A stretch of DNA of 64,000 nucleotides from Agromyces sp. Soil535 (lineage in GTDB: Bacteria; Actinomycetota; Actinomycetes; Actinomycetales; Microbacteriaceae). Positions 7,861-15,378 of the stretch are shown one piece after another. The notes beneath the pieces were generated by a model, which was not told the origin of the DNA, made no database searches, and saw nothing but the letters and a program-made list of their open reading frames with translations. How positions within the stretch are numbered: the stretch's first letter is position 1; the number at the start of each line of letters is the position of its first letter. The DNA lies in the NCBI RefSeq assembly GCF_001428255.1, contig NZ_LMRW01000029.1, forward strand, positions 63,186 through 127,185, in the 5' to 3' direction. The position numbers were made by a program, and so were the translations under genes.

Positions 7861-9143
7861 TGCCGCGGCTCGCCCCGGAGTCGGTCGCCATTGCCGAGCG
7901 CGTGATGGACCGCTGCGACGAGCTCGGCGCGATCTCCGGGAGCCCCGACCTGCTCGAGCGCGTGCACCTTTCGCCCGAGCACCGGCGAGCGAACGACCTC
8001 GTCGCGACGTGGATGGAGGAGGCCGGCCTCGCCACGTGGCAGGACGCCGCCGGCAACCAGTGCGGCCGCCTCGAGGGTGCCGAACCCGGACTGCCGGCGC
8101 TCTTGATCGGCTCGCACCTCGACACGGTGCGCGACGCCGGCCGCTACGACGGCATGCTCGGCGTGCTGCTCGCCATCGAGGTCGCGGCACGGATCGCGCG
8201 CCGCGACGTGGCGCTCCCGTTCGCGCTCGAGGTCGTCGGATTCACCGACGAGGAGGGCACCCGGTTCGGCAACGCGCTGCTCGGCAGCCGCGCGCTCGCG
8301 GGCGGCTTCGACCCCGCCTGGTGGGACCTCAGCGACCGCGACGGCCTCAGCCTCCGCGAGGCATTCGTCGACTTCGGGCTCGACCCTGCACGCATCCACG
8401 GCGCCGCCCGGCCGCCGGACTCGCTCGTCGGCTACCTCGAGGCGCACATCGAGCAGGGGCCGTACCTCGAGGACGCGGATCGCGCCCTCGGCGTGGTCTC
8501 CTCCATCGCGGGCGCCAGGCGCTTCGAGCTCACGATGACGGGTGTCGCCGGTCACGCGGGCGGCACGCCCTACGACCGCCGACGCGATGCGCTCGTCGGC
8601 GCGAGCGACCTCGTCGTCGAGATCGAGTCCGTCGGGCGCGCCGCGGGCGTGATCGCCACCGTCGGCCGCCTCCAGGCCTTCCCCGGCGGGATCAACGTGA
8701 TCCCCGGTCGGGTCGAGTTCAGCCTCGACCTCCGCGCGGAGTTCGACCGCGACCGCGATCACGCGCTCGCCGAGATCCGCAGGCGCGCGCACGAGATCGC
8801 CGAGCGCCGCGGGCTCCGCTTCGAATCGAGGGAGATCTACCGTGCCGACGCGACGCCGTGCGCCCCGTGGCTGCGGGAGGCGATCGCGAGCGGCATCCGT
8901 CGCACCGGCGACGAGGAGCCCATGATCCTCTGGAGCCGCGCCGGGCACGACGGGATGGCCGTGAGCGCCGTCACCGACATCGCGATGCTCTTCGTCCGCT
9001 GCGGCAAGGGGGGCATCAGCCACCACCCCGACGAGACGGTCGAGATGCGGGATGTCGCGTTCGCCCTCGACGCCTTCGAGGACGCCGTGTCCGCCGTCGC
9101 CGAGCGGGTGCAGGCCGAGCCCGAGCGCCTCGGCGCCGCGTGA
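7857..9143 (+). CDS. allC: Allantoate deiminase (allantoate amidohydrolase), M20 family
   Basis: A 428-aa M20/hydantoinase-carbamoylase family enzyme. Metal ligands are visible: H87 and D89 (GSHLDTV), D98 (RYDGMLG), E132-E133 (TDEEGTRF), H in EAHIEQGP, and the C-terminal ISHHPDE. The lid domain with GVAGHAGGTPYDRR follows the usual order. It removes ammonia and CO2 from allantoate to give (S)-ureidoglycine, the substrate of the upstream pucG product. The ATG at 7857 overlaps the pucG stop by 4 nt; ATG 7860 is an alternative. An N-carbamoyl amino acid hydrolase is the other family option, but the neighbours favour allantoate. Confidence 0.88.
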   Translation: MMPRLAPESVAIAERVMDRCDELGAISGSPDLLERVHLSPEHRRANDLVATWMEEAGLATWQDAAGNQCGRLEGAEPGLPALLIGSHLDTVRDAGRYDGMLGVLLAIEVAARIARRDVALPFALEVVGFTDEEGTRFGNALLGSRALAGGFDPAWWDLSDRDGLSLREAFVDFGLDPARIHGAARPPDSLVGYLEAHIEQGPYLEDADRALGVVSSIAGARRFELTMTGVAGHAGGTPYDRRRDALVGASDLVVEIESVGRAAGVIATVGRLQAFPGGINVIPGRVEFSLDLRAEFDRDRDHALAEIRRRAHEIAERRGLRFESREIYRADATPCAPWLREAIASGIRRTGDEEPMILWSRAGHDGMAVSAVTDIAMLFVRCGKGGISHHPDETVEMRDVAFALDAFEDAVSAVAERVQAEPERLGAA

Positions 9144-9673
9144 TGGAGCGGAGCCTGCGCGAGGCGATCATCCTCGACTACGCCCGCCGCCGGCCCGGCT
9201 ACGGCTTCGAGGGCTTCGCGCAGGACGAGCGCGCCGCCGCCGGCGCGAGTGAAGCGACGACGACGACGCGCGCCGTGCATCGGCGCAATCCGTTGTGCGG
9301 CGACGAGGTCGAGGTACGAGTCGAGCTCGTCACTGGCGAACGCCCGGGGGTCGTGCGCCTGCGCTGGGAGGGCCGCGGATGCACCCTGTCCCAGGCCTCG
9401 GCGGCGATGCTCGCGGCACGAGCCGACGGCACGCCCGTCGCCGAGCTCCGCCGGCTCTCGCACGAGGTCCGCGAGCTCATCTCGGCTCCGGCCGGCGATG
9501 ATGTCGAAGACGAGGATGTCGCAGTCGACGAGACCGAGGACGTCGCGGCGCTCGCCGGCATGGGCCGCATGCCGCTCCGCGCGCGCTGCGCTGCGCTCGC
9601 GTGGGATGCCCTCGACGAGGCGATCGCGCCTTCGGCCGGCTCGGTCAGCGATCCCGGTCGAGGCCCGCGCTGA
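9143..9673 (+). CDS. SufU-like Fe-S cluster assembly / sulfur-relay protein
   Basis: A 176-aa NifU/IscU-fold protein of the SufU type. The three conserved cysteines and the Asp are present: C52 and D54 in NPLCGDEV, C80 in GRGCTLSQAS, and C149 in MPLRARCAALAW; the 20-25 residue insert between the second and third Cys marks SufU rather than IscU. That insert is strongly acidic (DDVEDEDVAVDETED). SufU accepts sulfur from SufS through a zinc-bound thiol. The start overlaps the allC stop (TGATG), so it belongs to the ureide operon, where the 2Fe-2S centres of xanthine dehydrogenase are the likely reason. Its 3' end overlaps the convergent mocA by 29 bp. Confidence 0.85.
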   Translation: MERSLREAIILDYARRRPGYGFEGFAQDERAAAGASEATTTTRAVHRRNPLCGDEVEVRVELVTGERPGVVRLRWEGRGCTLSQASAAMLAARADGTPVAELRRLSHEVRELISAPAGDDVEDEDVAVDETEDVAALAGMGRMPLRARCAALAWDALDEAIAPSAGSVSDPGRGPR

Positions 9674-10208
9674 GGTCTCCGCACTCGACCGCGACGGCAC
9701 CATGCCGCAGGAGGTACGCCCCCGCCCCCGCATCGCCCGAGACGCTGCGCGCGACCGCAGGCCAGTGCGCGCGTCCGATGAGCACCGGATGCCCCTGGCG
9801 CCCGTCGAACACGGCCCGTGCGAGCGCGGCGGGCAGGTCGGGCCCCGCGCGTTCGACCACCCGGCGGCCGACGGCGGCCGGCAGTCCGGGCAGGTCGACG
9901 AGGCTGACGAGCACGGCCTCTGCGCCGGTGCCGGCGGCGAACTCCAGCCCGGCGCGCAGCGACGCCGACACTCCGTCCGCCCAGTCGGCGGCCACCACGA
10001 CCCCGGCGTCGGCGGGGACGAGCGCGCGCGCCGAATCGGCCGACGCCCCGAGCACGACCACGACGTCGCCGCAGCCCGTCTCGCGGAGCATCCGGCATCC
10101 TTCAGCCACCCAGGGCACCCCCGAGTCGTCGCGCACCAACGCCTTCGGGCGGCCCATTCGCGTGCCCGCGCCCGCCGCGAGGAGCACGCCGAGCAGCCCA
10201 TTCGTCAT
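9645..10208 (-). CDS. MocA-like molybdenum cofactor cytidylyltransferase
   Basis: A 187-aa nucleotidyltransferase starting MTNGLLGVLLAAGAGTRMGRPK, the NTP-binding signature of MobA/MocA proteins (residues 8-22). SLVDLPGL supplies the metal-binding Asp, and GRQGHPVLIGR is the conserved GHPV substrate loop of MocA. MocA attaches CMP to molybdopterin to form the cytosine dinucleotide cofactor used by xanthine dehydrogenase-type hydroxylases. It is transcribed opposite to its neighbours, overlapping the SufU-like gene tail to tail and facing uraD head to head. No clear SD was found before the ATG at 10208. Confidence 0.85.
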   Translation of the reverse strand: MTNGLLGVLLAAGAGTRMGRPKALVRDDSGVPWVAEGCRMLRETGCGDVVVVLGASADSARALVPADAGVVVAADWADGVSASLRAGLEFAAGTGAEAVLVSLVDLPGLPAAVGRRVVERAGPDLPAALARAVFDGRQGHPVLIGRAHWPAVARSVSGDAGAGAYLLRHGAVAVECGDLSAGLDRDR

Positions 10209-10257
10209 GGCTACAGTTAACCGGGAGCCGCAGGGCGCGGCAGGCGAGGAGCCGCGA

Positions 10258-10773
10258 GTGAGCGAGCAGACCGAGGGCAGCGAGCGATTCCGAGACGAGC
10301 TGCGGGCGTGCCTGCACGTCGCGCGCTGGGTCGAGGAAGTGGCGGATGCCGCGCCGTACGCGTCGCTCGACGACCTCCTCGCCGTGGCATCCGACGCGGC
10401 CACCCCGCTCACGCCCGCCGAGATCGACGAAGCCCTCGCGAGCCACCCGCGCATCGGCGACAAGCCCGCGGGCGAGGGCGCCGCCGCGCGGTTCTCCCGG
10501 ACGGAGCAGTCCTCCGCCGACGCCGAGGACCCCGAGCTCGCCACAGCGATCGCGAGCGGCAACCGCGCCTACGAGGAGCGGTTCGGGCGCGTCTTCCTCA
10601 TCCGCGCGGCCGGTCGTTCGCGGGCGGAGATCCTCGCCGAGCTCACCCGTCGGCTCGAGCTCGACGACGCGAGCGAGCTCGTCGTCGTCGGCGAGCAGCT
10701 GCGCGAGATCACGCTGCTCCGGCTCGAGCGGCTCTACGCGGACGCCGCGACGCCGATCGGAGCCGCCGCGTGA
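10258..10773 (+). CDS. uraD: 2-oxo-4-hydroxy-4-carboxy-5-ureidoimidazoline (OHCU) decarboxylase
   Basis: A 171-aa protein; the GTG at 10258 has GAGGAG 7 nt upstream, preferred to ATG 10207, which has no SD. Catalytic His63 is in SHPRIGDKP, followed by the usual EQSSAD, GNRAYEERFGRVFLIRAAGRS and a C-terminal helical segment ending in LREITLLRLERL. It converts OHCU to (S)-allantoin, the third step from urate. The stop overlaps the GTG of the HIU hydrolase (GTGA), so the two proteins, fused in some species, are co-translated here. Confidence 0.92.
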   Translation: MSEQTEGSERFRDELRACLHVARWVEEVADAAPYASLDDLLAVASDAATPLTPAEIDEALASHPRIGDKPAGEGAAARFSRTEQSSADAEDPELATAIASGNRAYEERFGRVFLIRAAGRSRAEILAELTRRLELDDASELVVVGEQLREITLLRLERLYADAATPIGAAA

Positions 10774-11108
10774 GCGCGCCGAGCCACGTCACGAGCCACG
10801 TGCTCGACGCCGCGAGCGGCCGGCCGGCCCCGGGCGTCCCCGTGCGGCTGGAGGCGCTCGCCGACGCGGGATGGTCGCCCATCGGGGCGGCCGTGACCGA
10901 CGCCGACGGCCGGGCGTCGCAACTCGGGCCCGAGGCGCTCGCGGAGGGCGTCTACCGGGTCGTGTTCGACACGGGCGCGTACTTCGGCGACCGCCCGACG
11001 TTCTACCCCGAGGTCGTCATCGTGTTCGAGCTGGCCGCGGCATCCGAGCACTATCACATCCCGCTGCTGCTCAGCCCGTTCGCCTACTCGACCTATCGGG
11101 GCAGCTGA
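10770..11108 (+). CDS. hiuH: 5-Hydroxyisourate hydrolase (transthyretin-like)
   Basis: A 112-aa HIUase of typical length. Family hallmarks are HVTSHVLDAASGRPAPGVPV at the N-terminus, with catalytic His10, an Arg in PVRLEAL, HYHIPLLLSPFAYSTYRGS at the end, and the diagnostic YRGS tail at residues 109-112. It hydrolyses 5-hydroxyisourate, the product of uricase, to OHCU. GTG start with a 4-nt overlap with uraD. There is no signal peptide, so it is cytoplasmic. Confidence 0.95.
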   Translation: MSAPSHVTSHVLDAASGRPAPGVPVRLEALADAGWSPIGAAVTDADGRASQLGPEALAEGVYRVVFDTGAYFGDRPTFYPEVVIVFELAAASEHYHIPLLLSPFAYSTYRGS

Positions 11109-11128
11109 GCGGCGAGCGTGGTCGGCGC

Positions 11129-11326
11129 CTAGCGAGGACCACGGCGTCGCCGGGCGAAGGCGACACCCAGCAGGACCAGGCCGACGATCGCCACGATCGG
11201 TCCGAGGATCGCCCACAGGGTGACGCCGCTCATCGGCGAGCCGGGCAGGACATTGAGACCCTGCAGTGTGAAGACCACTCCGAGGAGGGTCAGCACTGCA
11301 CCGAGGCCGACCATGAGCCAGTTCAT
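11129..11326 (-). CDS. Small two-helix membrane protein
   Basis: A 65-aa protein starting at ATG 11326 after GGGAGGAACCCG. Two hydrophobic segments (residues about 4-24 and 35-56) are separated by the loop NVLPGSPMSG, and the C-terminus is RRRRGPR, predicting a cytoplasmic tail. Similar short proteins of unknown function are common in Microbacteriaceae. It is convergent with hiuH and looks unrelated to purine breakdown. Confidence 0.7.
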   Translation of the reverse strand: MNWLMVGLGAVLTLLGVVFTLQGLNVLPGSPMSGVTLWAILGPIVAIVGLVLLGVAFARRRRGPR

Positions 11327-11365
11327 CGGGTTCCTCCCATCCGAGACAGGTCCCATTCTCTCGTA

Positions 11366-11845
11366 CTAGTAGTCGACGCGGTCGCGCTTCGCCATCCACG
11401 CCTCGAACGGGGCCGCGGCGTCGGCCGGGCGCAGCTCCTCTACCGCGGTCTCCCACGTCGCGCGATCCCGGGCGAACAGCTCGTAGAACTCCAGGTCATC
11501 GAACCCGCCGTGCGCCGCGTCCGAACGGTCGGCCGCATAGACGACGCGGTCGAGCCGCGCCCAGAGCGACGCGGAGAGGCAGAGGGGGCACGGCTCGCAC
11601 GAGGTGTAGAGCGTCGCGCCCGCGAGCGAGAAGTCGCCCGTCGCGGCGCAGGCCGCACGAATCGCGCACACTTCCGCGTGCGCCGTCGGGTCGAGGTCGC
11701 GCGTGACCCGGTTCTGGCCCGTCGCGAGGAGCTCGCCGCCCCGCACGATGACGGCGCCGAACGGCCCGCCGCCTGCATCGACGTTCGCGACCGCGAGATC
11801 GATCGCGCGTTCGATCCAGGCGAGGTCGGTGTCGTGGTGGGTCAT
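11366..11845 (-). CDS. guaD: Guanine deaminase, cytidine-deaminase fold
   Basis: A 159-aa deaminase like B. subtilis GuaD. Zinc site: H56 with proton-shuttling E58 (AHAEVCAIR), and C86/C89 in CEPCPLC. GGGPFGAVIV and the C-terminal EFYELFARDR segment that closes the active site in GuaD are also present. It converts guanine to xanthine plus ammonia. The ATG at 11845 overlaps the allB stop (ATGA), forming an allB-guaD operon on the minus strand. A tRNA adenosine deaminase is less likely because the FYELF-type tail is that of guanine deaminase. Confidence 0.88.
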   Translation of the reverse strand: MTHHDTDLAWIERAIDLAVANVDAGGGPFGAVIVRGGELLATGQNRVTRDLDPTAHAEVCAIRAACAATGDFSLAGATLYTSCEPCPLCLSASLWARLDRVVYAADRSDAAHGGFDDLEFYELFARDRATWETAVEELRPADAAAPFEAWMAKRDRVDY

Positions 11846-13200
11846 GTCGCACTCCGTTCATCGGTCGGCTCGAGGAGTCTGCCCCGCGGTTCGGCGTCGA
11901 TCGACTCGCCGCGCAACCAGGTGCGCGTGACCACGCCGCTGAGCTCGACGCCCGCGAACGCGGAGACGGGGTTCTTGTGGGCCAGTGCAGACGGCACGAC
12001 GGTGAAGGCGGAGCCGGGCGCGAAGGCGACGAGGTCGGCGTCGGCACCGAGCACGATGCGGCCCTTTCGAGTGAGGCCTGCGAAGTCGGCGGGCGCCGTC
12101 GACATCCAGCCGAGCACCCGCTCGAGGCCGATGCCGCGACGGGTTGCCTCGGTCCACACGTTCGCCAGGCCGAGCTGGAGTCCGGAGATCCCGCCCCATG
12201 CTCGTGCGAAGTCGCCGTCGAACCCGAGTTTCAACTCGGCCGTCGCCGGGGAGTGGTCGGAGACGACGAGATCGATGACCCCGTCGAGGAGGCCCCGCCA
12301 GAGCAACTCTCGATTGCCCTCGTCGCGGATCGGGGGGCAGCACTTGAACTGCGTGGCACCATCGGGGATGTGCTCGGCGTCGAGCGTGAGGTAGTGCGGG
12401 CAGGTCTCGACCGTGAGCCTGATGCCCTCGGACTTCGCTTCGGCGATGAGCGGCAGCGCGGCGGCCGAGGACAGGTGCAGGATGTGCGCGCGTCCGCCCG
12501 TCGCACGAATGCCGTCGATGACCCGACGGATGGCGACGAGTTCCGCCTCGGGCGGTCGGGAGTCGACGAACCGCGCGTAGCTGCGGCCGCCGTCGTTCTC
12601 GTGCGTGCTGAGTACCGAGGGGTCCTCCGCGTGCACGATGAGCAGTCCGTCGAAGGCGGCGAGCTCCTCGAGGGCGGCCGTGAGCCCGTCGGCGTCGAGA
12701 TGCGGGAACTCGTCGACGCCAGACGGCGCGAGGAAGCACTTGAATCCGAAGACTCCGGCGTCATGCAGCTCTCGGAGGCCGCCGAGGTTGCCGGGCACGG
12801 CGCCGCCCCAGAATCCGACGTCGATGACGGCCTGCGACGCTGCCGAGGCGCGCTTCACCGCGAGCGCTGCGGGATCGATCGTGGGCGGGATGCTGTTCAG
12901 GGGCATGTCGACGATCGTGGTCACCCCGCCCGCCGCGGCCGCGCGGGTGGCCGAGGCGAAGCCCTCCCACGCGGTGCGACCGGGCTCGTTGACGTGCACG
13001 TGCGTGTCGACGAGGCCGGGGATCAGGCGCTCGCCGCAGTCGAGCGCGACCCGCGTCGCAGTGGCCAGCGCGGCGCCGAGCGGCTCGATCGCCGCGATCG
13101 CGCCGTCGCGGATCCCGACCGTCGCGGGCCTCCACGCCCCGTCGATGAACGCGGTGTCGGCGTCGACGACGACGTCGAAGTGATCGTCGATTCCAGTCAT
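11842..13200 (-). CDS. allB: Allantoinase
   Basis: A 452-aa cyclic amidohydrolase. Metal ligands: H67-x-H69 (DTHVHVNEPG), carboxylated K154 (GFKCFLAPSG), H190 (IVHAEDP), H242 (ILHLSSA) and D315 (VSDHSPA). The NEPGRTAWEGF segment is typical of allantoinase rather than dihydroorotase. It opens the hydantoin ring of allantoin to give allantoate. The ATG at 13200 follows GGAGGAAGC. It is divergent from xdhC across a 108-bp region that must hold promoters for both arms of the cluster. Confidence 0.93.
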   Translation of the reverse strand: MTGIDDHFDVVVDADTAFIDGAWRPATVGIRDGAIAAIEPLGAALATATRVALDCGERLIPGLVDTHVHVNEPGRTAWEGFASATRAAAAGGVTTIVDMPLNSIPPTIDPAALAVKRASAASQAVIDVGFWGGAVPGNLGGLRELHDAGVFGFKCFLAPSGVDEFPHLDADGLTAALEELAAFDGLLIVHAEDPSVLSTHENDGGRSYARFVDSRPPEAELVAIRRVIDGIRATGGRAHILHLSSAAALPLIAEAKSEGIRLTVETCPHYLTLDAEHIPDGATQFKCCPPIRDEGNRELLWRGLLDGVIDLVVSDHSPATAELKLGFDGDFARAWGGISGLQLGLANVWTEATRRGIGLERVLGWMSTAPADFAGLTRKGRIVLGADADLVAFAPGSAFTVVPSALAHKNPVSAFAGVELSGVVTRTWLRGESIDAEPRGRLLEPTDERSAT

Positions 13201-13308
13201 GCTTCCTCCGCGGGGAACATAACAGCGCCCCGTTTCCGGCTCGTTGCGGGCGGCATGACGACCCGCGCGCCCGACGTAGGATCGACAGATCGAAATCAGG
13301 GAGGGACC

Positions 13309-14454
13309 GTGCTCGAGCTGTCCGCGGAGATCAGCACGCGACTGGCGCGCGGTGAGCGGTTCGCGCTCGCGACGGTCACGGCGGTGTCCGGTTCGGCCCC
13401 GCGGGACCCGGGCGCCTCGATGATCGTCGATGCAGACGGGCGGGTCACCGGCAGCGTGTCGGGCGGATGCGTCGAGGGAGCCGTCTTCGAACTCTGCGAG
13501 CGTGTGCTCGCCGGATCCGGGGTGGAGCGCGGCCGGTTCGGCATCGAGGACGAGAGCGCGTTCGCGGTCGGACTCAGTTGCGGTGGCGAGATCGACGTGT
13601 TCGTCCAGCCCGCGGACCCGACGCTCCTGAGTGCCGAGCCGTTCGACCGGGCGCTGGCCGGCGCGTCGAGCGGCCTGGCGACACTCGTTGCGGGCCCGTC
13701 CCGGATGCTCGGCCGTGTCGTCGTGCCAGGTGCCCCGGACGGCTTCCGCGTCGGCGCCCTCGACGACGGCGAGCTCGCGCGAGCGGGTGTGCACGGCGTC
13801 TCAGCGGCTCGCATCGAGGCCGAACTCGACCGCCGCATCCGATCGGGCCGCTCAGGGCTCGTGCGCTTCGAGTGCGACGGCGACGATCTCGTCTTCTTCT
13901 GCGAGAGCCGGCTCGCTCCGCCGCGCATGGTGATCTTCGGCGCGGTCGCCTTCGCCCAGGCGCTCTCGGCGGCTGCGGCGCTGCTCGGCTACCGCGTGAG
14001 CGTGTGCGACCCGCGCATCCCGTTCGCCACGCCCGAGCGGTTCCCGGCCGCGCACGAGGTCGTCGCCGAGTGGCCGAGCGACTACCTCGCCCGCCTCGAC
14101 GTCGACGAGCGCACGGTCGTCTGCGTGCTGGGCCACGACGCGAAGACGGATGTCCCGCTGCTCGCCCTCGCCCTCTCCCTCCCGGTCGCGTACGTCGGTG
14201 CGCTCGGCTCGCGTCGCACGCATGAGGAGCGGATCCGGATGCTCCGCGACGCAGGCGTGGGCGACGGCGGACTCTCCCGCCTCCACTCGCCCATCGGCCT
14301 CGACCTCGGCGCCGCGACCCCCGAGGAGACCGCGGTGTCGATCCTCGCCGAGGTGATCGCCGCCCGAACAGGACGCGACGCACGCCCGCTCGGCGAGACC
14401 TCCGGCCCGATCCATGCCGGCGCCGATCGCGAGGCCGCGCCCACGCCGTCGTAG
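13309..14454 (+). CDS. xdhC: XdhC/CoxI-family xanthine dehydrogenase maturation factor
   Basis: A 381-aa protein with two parts: an N-terminal XdhC_CoxI domain (residues about 1-75, TVTAVSGSAPRDPGASMIV and GSVSGGCVEGAVFE with the conserved Cys) and a C-terminal Rossmann-like XdhC domain (about 200-350, MVIFGAVAFAQALS, VCVLGHDAKTDVPLL, YVGALGSRRTHEER). XdhC binds molybdopterin cofactor and helps sulfurate and insert it into xanthine dehydrogenase. The GTG at 13309 has AGGGAGGGACC upstream. It begins the xdh arm. Confidence 0.88.
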   Translation: MLELSAEISTRLARGERFALATVTAVSGSAPRDPGASMIVDADGRVTGSVSGGCVEGAVFELCERVLAGSGVERGRFGIEDESAFAVGLSCGGEIDVFVQPADPTLLSAEPFDRALAGASSGLATLVAGPSRMLGRVVVPGAPDGFRVGALDDGELARAGVHGVSAARIEAELDRRIRSGRSGLVRFECDGDDLVFFCESRLAPPRMVIFGAVAFAQALSAAAALLGYRVSVCDPRIPFATPERFPAAHEVVAEWPSDYLARLDVDERTVVCVLGHDAKTDVPLLALALSLPVAYVGALGSRRTHEERIRMLRDAGVGDGGLSRLHSPIGLDLGAATPEETAVSILAEVIAARTGRDARPLGETSGPIHAGADREAAPTPS

Positions 14455-14506
14455 GTCCGGGTACTCCGGAGCGCGCGCGACGGGCGACATGTCGTGCTCG
14501 TGTCGT

Positions 14507-14529
14507 CGATGTTCATCTGGGAAACATCG
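14507..14529. promoter_or_regulatory. Inverted repeat upstream of the xdh genes
   Basis: CGATGTT (14507-14513) and AACATCG (14523-14529) form a perfect 7-bp inverted repeat with a 9-nt spacer, 45 nt before the ATG of the FAD subunit. The size and spacing suit a dimeric regulator. The binding protein is unknown; the XRE-cupin regulator at 20526-21161 is a candidate. Confidence 0.4.
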
Positions 14530-14574
14530 CTGTCATGTCGATTCGGTTCACTGGACGCCGGAAGGGGAATCGAC

Positions 14575-15378
14575 ATGGATCTCGACACGATCACCGGCTA
14601 CCGGTACGCACGTTCGCGCGATGACCTCGTTCTCGGCGCGACGGAGCGGTTCGTGGCCGGCGGCACGTGGATGTTCTCCGAGCCACAGCTCGACGCGACG
14701 GGGCTCGTCGACCTCACGACCATGGACTGGCCGGCACTCGAGGTCGGCGACCACGGCCTCCGCATCGGCGCGACGTGCACGATCGCCGAACTCGCCGCGA
14801 TGCCCGAGCACGAGCGCTGGACGGCGCATCCGCTCTTCTTCCAGTGCGCGACGGCCCTGCTCGCGTCGTTCAAGGTGTGGAACGTCGCCACCGTCGGCGG
14901 GAACATCTGCTGTTCGTTCGCCGCGGGTGCGATGGTCTCGCTCGCGGTCGCCCTCGACGGGGTCGCCGTCGTGTGGACGGCAGACGACGGTGAGGTCCGG
15001 ATGCCGGTGGAGCAGTTCGTGACCGGCAACGGCACCAACTCGCTCGCGCCCGGCGATGTGCTGCGGGCCGTCGAGCTCCCCGACTACGCCCTGTGCGCAC
15101 GCACCGGCTACCGCAAGATCGCGCTCGCCGAGCTCGGCCGTTCGGGCGCCGTGCTGACCGGGCGCGTGGACGAGGACGGCCGGTCGGTGTTCGGCATCAC
15201 GGCGGCGACGTGGCGGCCGACGGTGTTGCGGTACGACGAGCTCCCGGATGCGGCGACGCTCCTGGCAGACGCGGCATCCGCAGACGGCTACTACACCGAT
15301 CCGCTCGGCACCGCCGACTGGCGACGCGAGGTGAGCGGCGTGCTCCTCGAGGAGATCAGGCAGGAGCTCGCCGCATGA
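14575..15378 (+). CDS. Xanthine dehydrogenase, FAD-binding subunit
   Basis: A 267-aa CO dehydrogenase flavoprotein-type subunit. The FAD-binding segment FVAGGTWMFSEPQ (residues about 24-36) is followed by LVDLTTMDW, GLRIGATCTIAELA, and ATVGGNICCSFAAGAM, the conserved TVGGN flavin loop. The C-terminal domain contains YRKIALAELGRSGAV. It passes electrons from the FeS centres to NAD+. The ATG at 14575 follows GAAGGGGAATCGAC, and the stop overlaps the next ATG (ATGA). It is slightly shorter than the usual 280-290 aa. Confidence 0.88.
   Translation: MDLDTITGYRYARSRDDLVLGATERFVAGGTWMFSEPQLDATGLVDLTTMDWPALEVGDHGLRIGATCTIAELAAMPEHERWTAHPLFFQCATALLASFKVWNVATVGGNICCSFAAGAMVSLAVALDGVAVVWTADDGEVRMPVEQFVTGNGTNSLAPGDVLRAVELPDYALCARTGYRKIALAELGRSGAVLTGRVDEDGRSVFGITAATWRPTVLRYDELPDAATLLADAASADGYYTDPLGTADWRREVSGVLLEEIRQELAA

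Noticed and set aside
11977..13308. Long plus-strand frame antisense to allB, joined to xdhC
   Set aside because: It is an antisense shadow; the SD and XdhC homology begin at GTG 13309.
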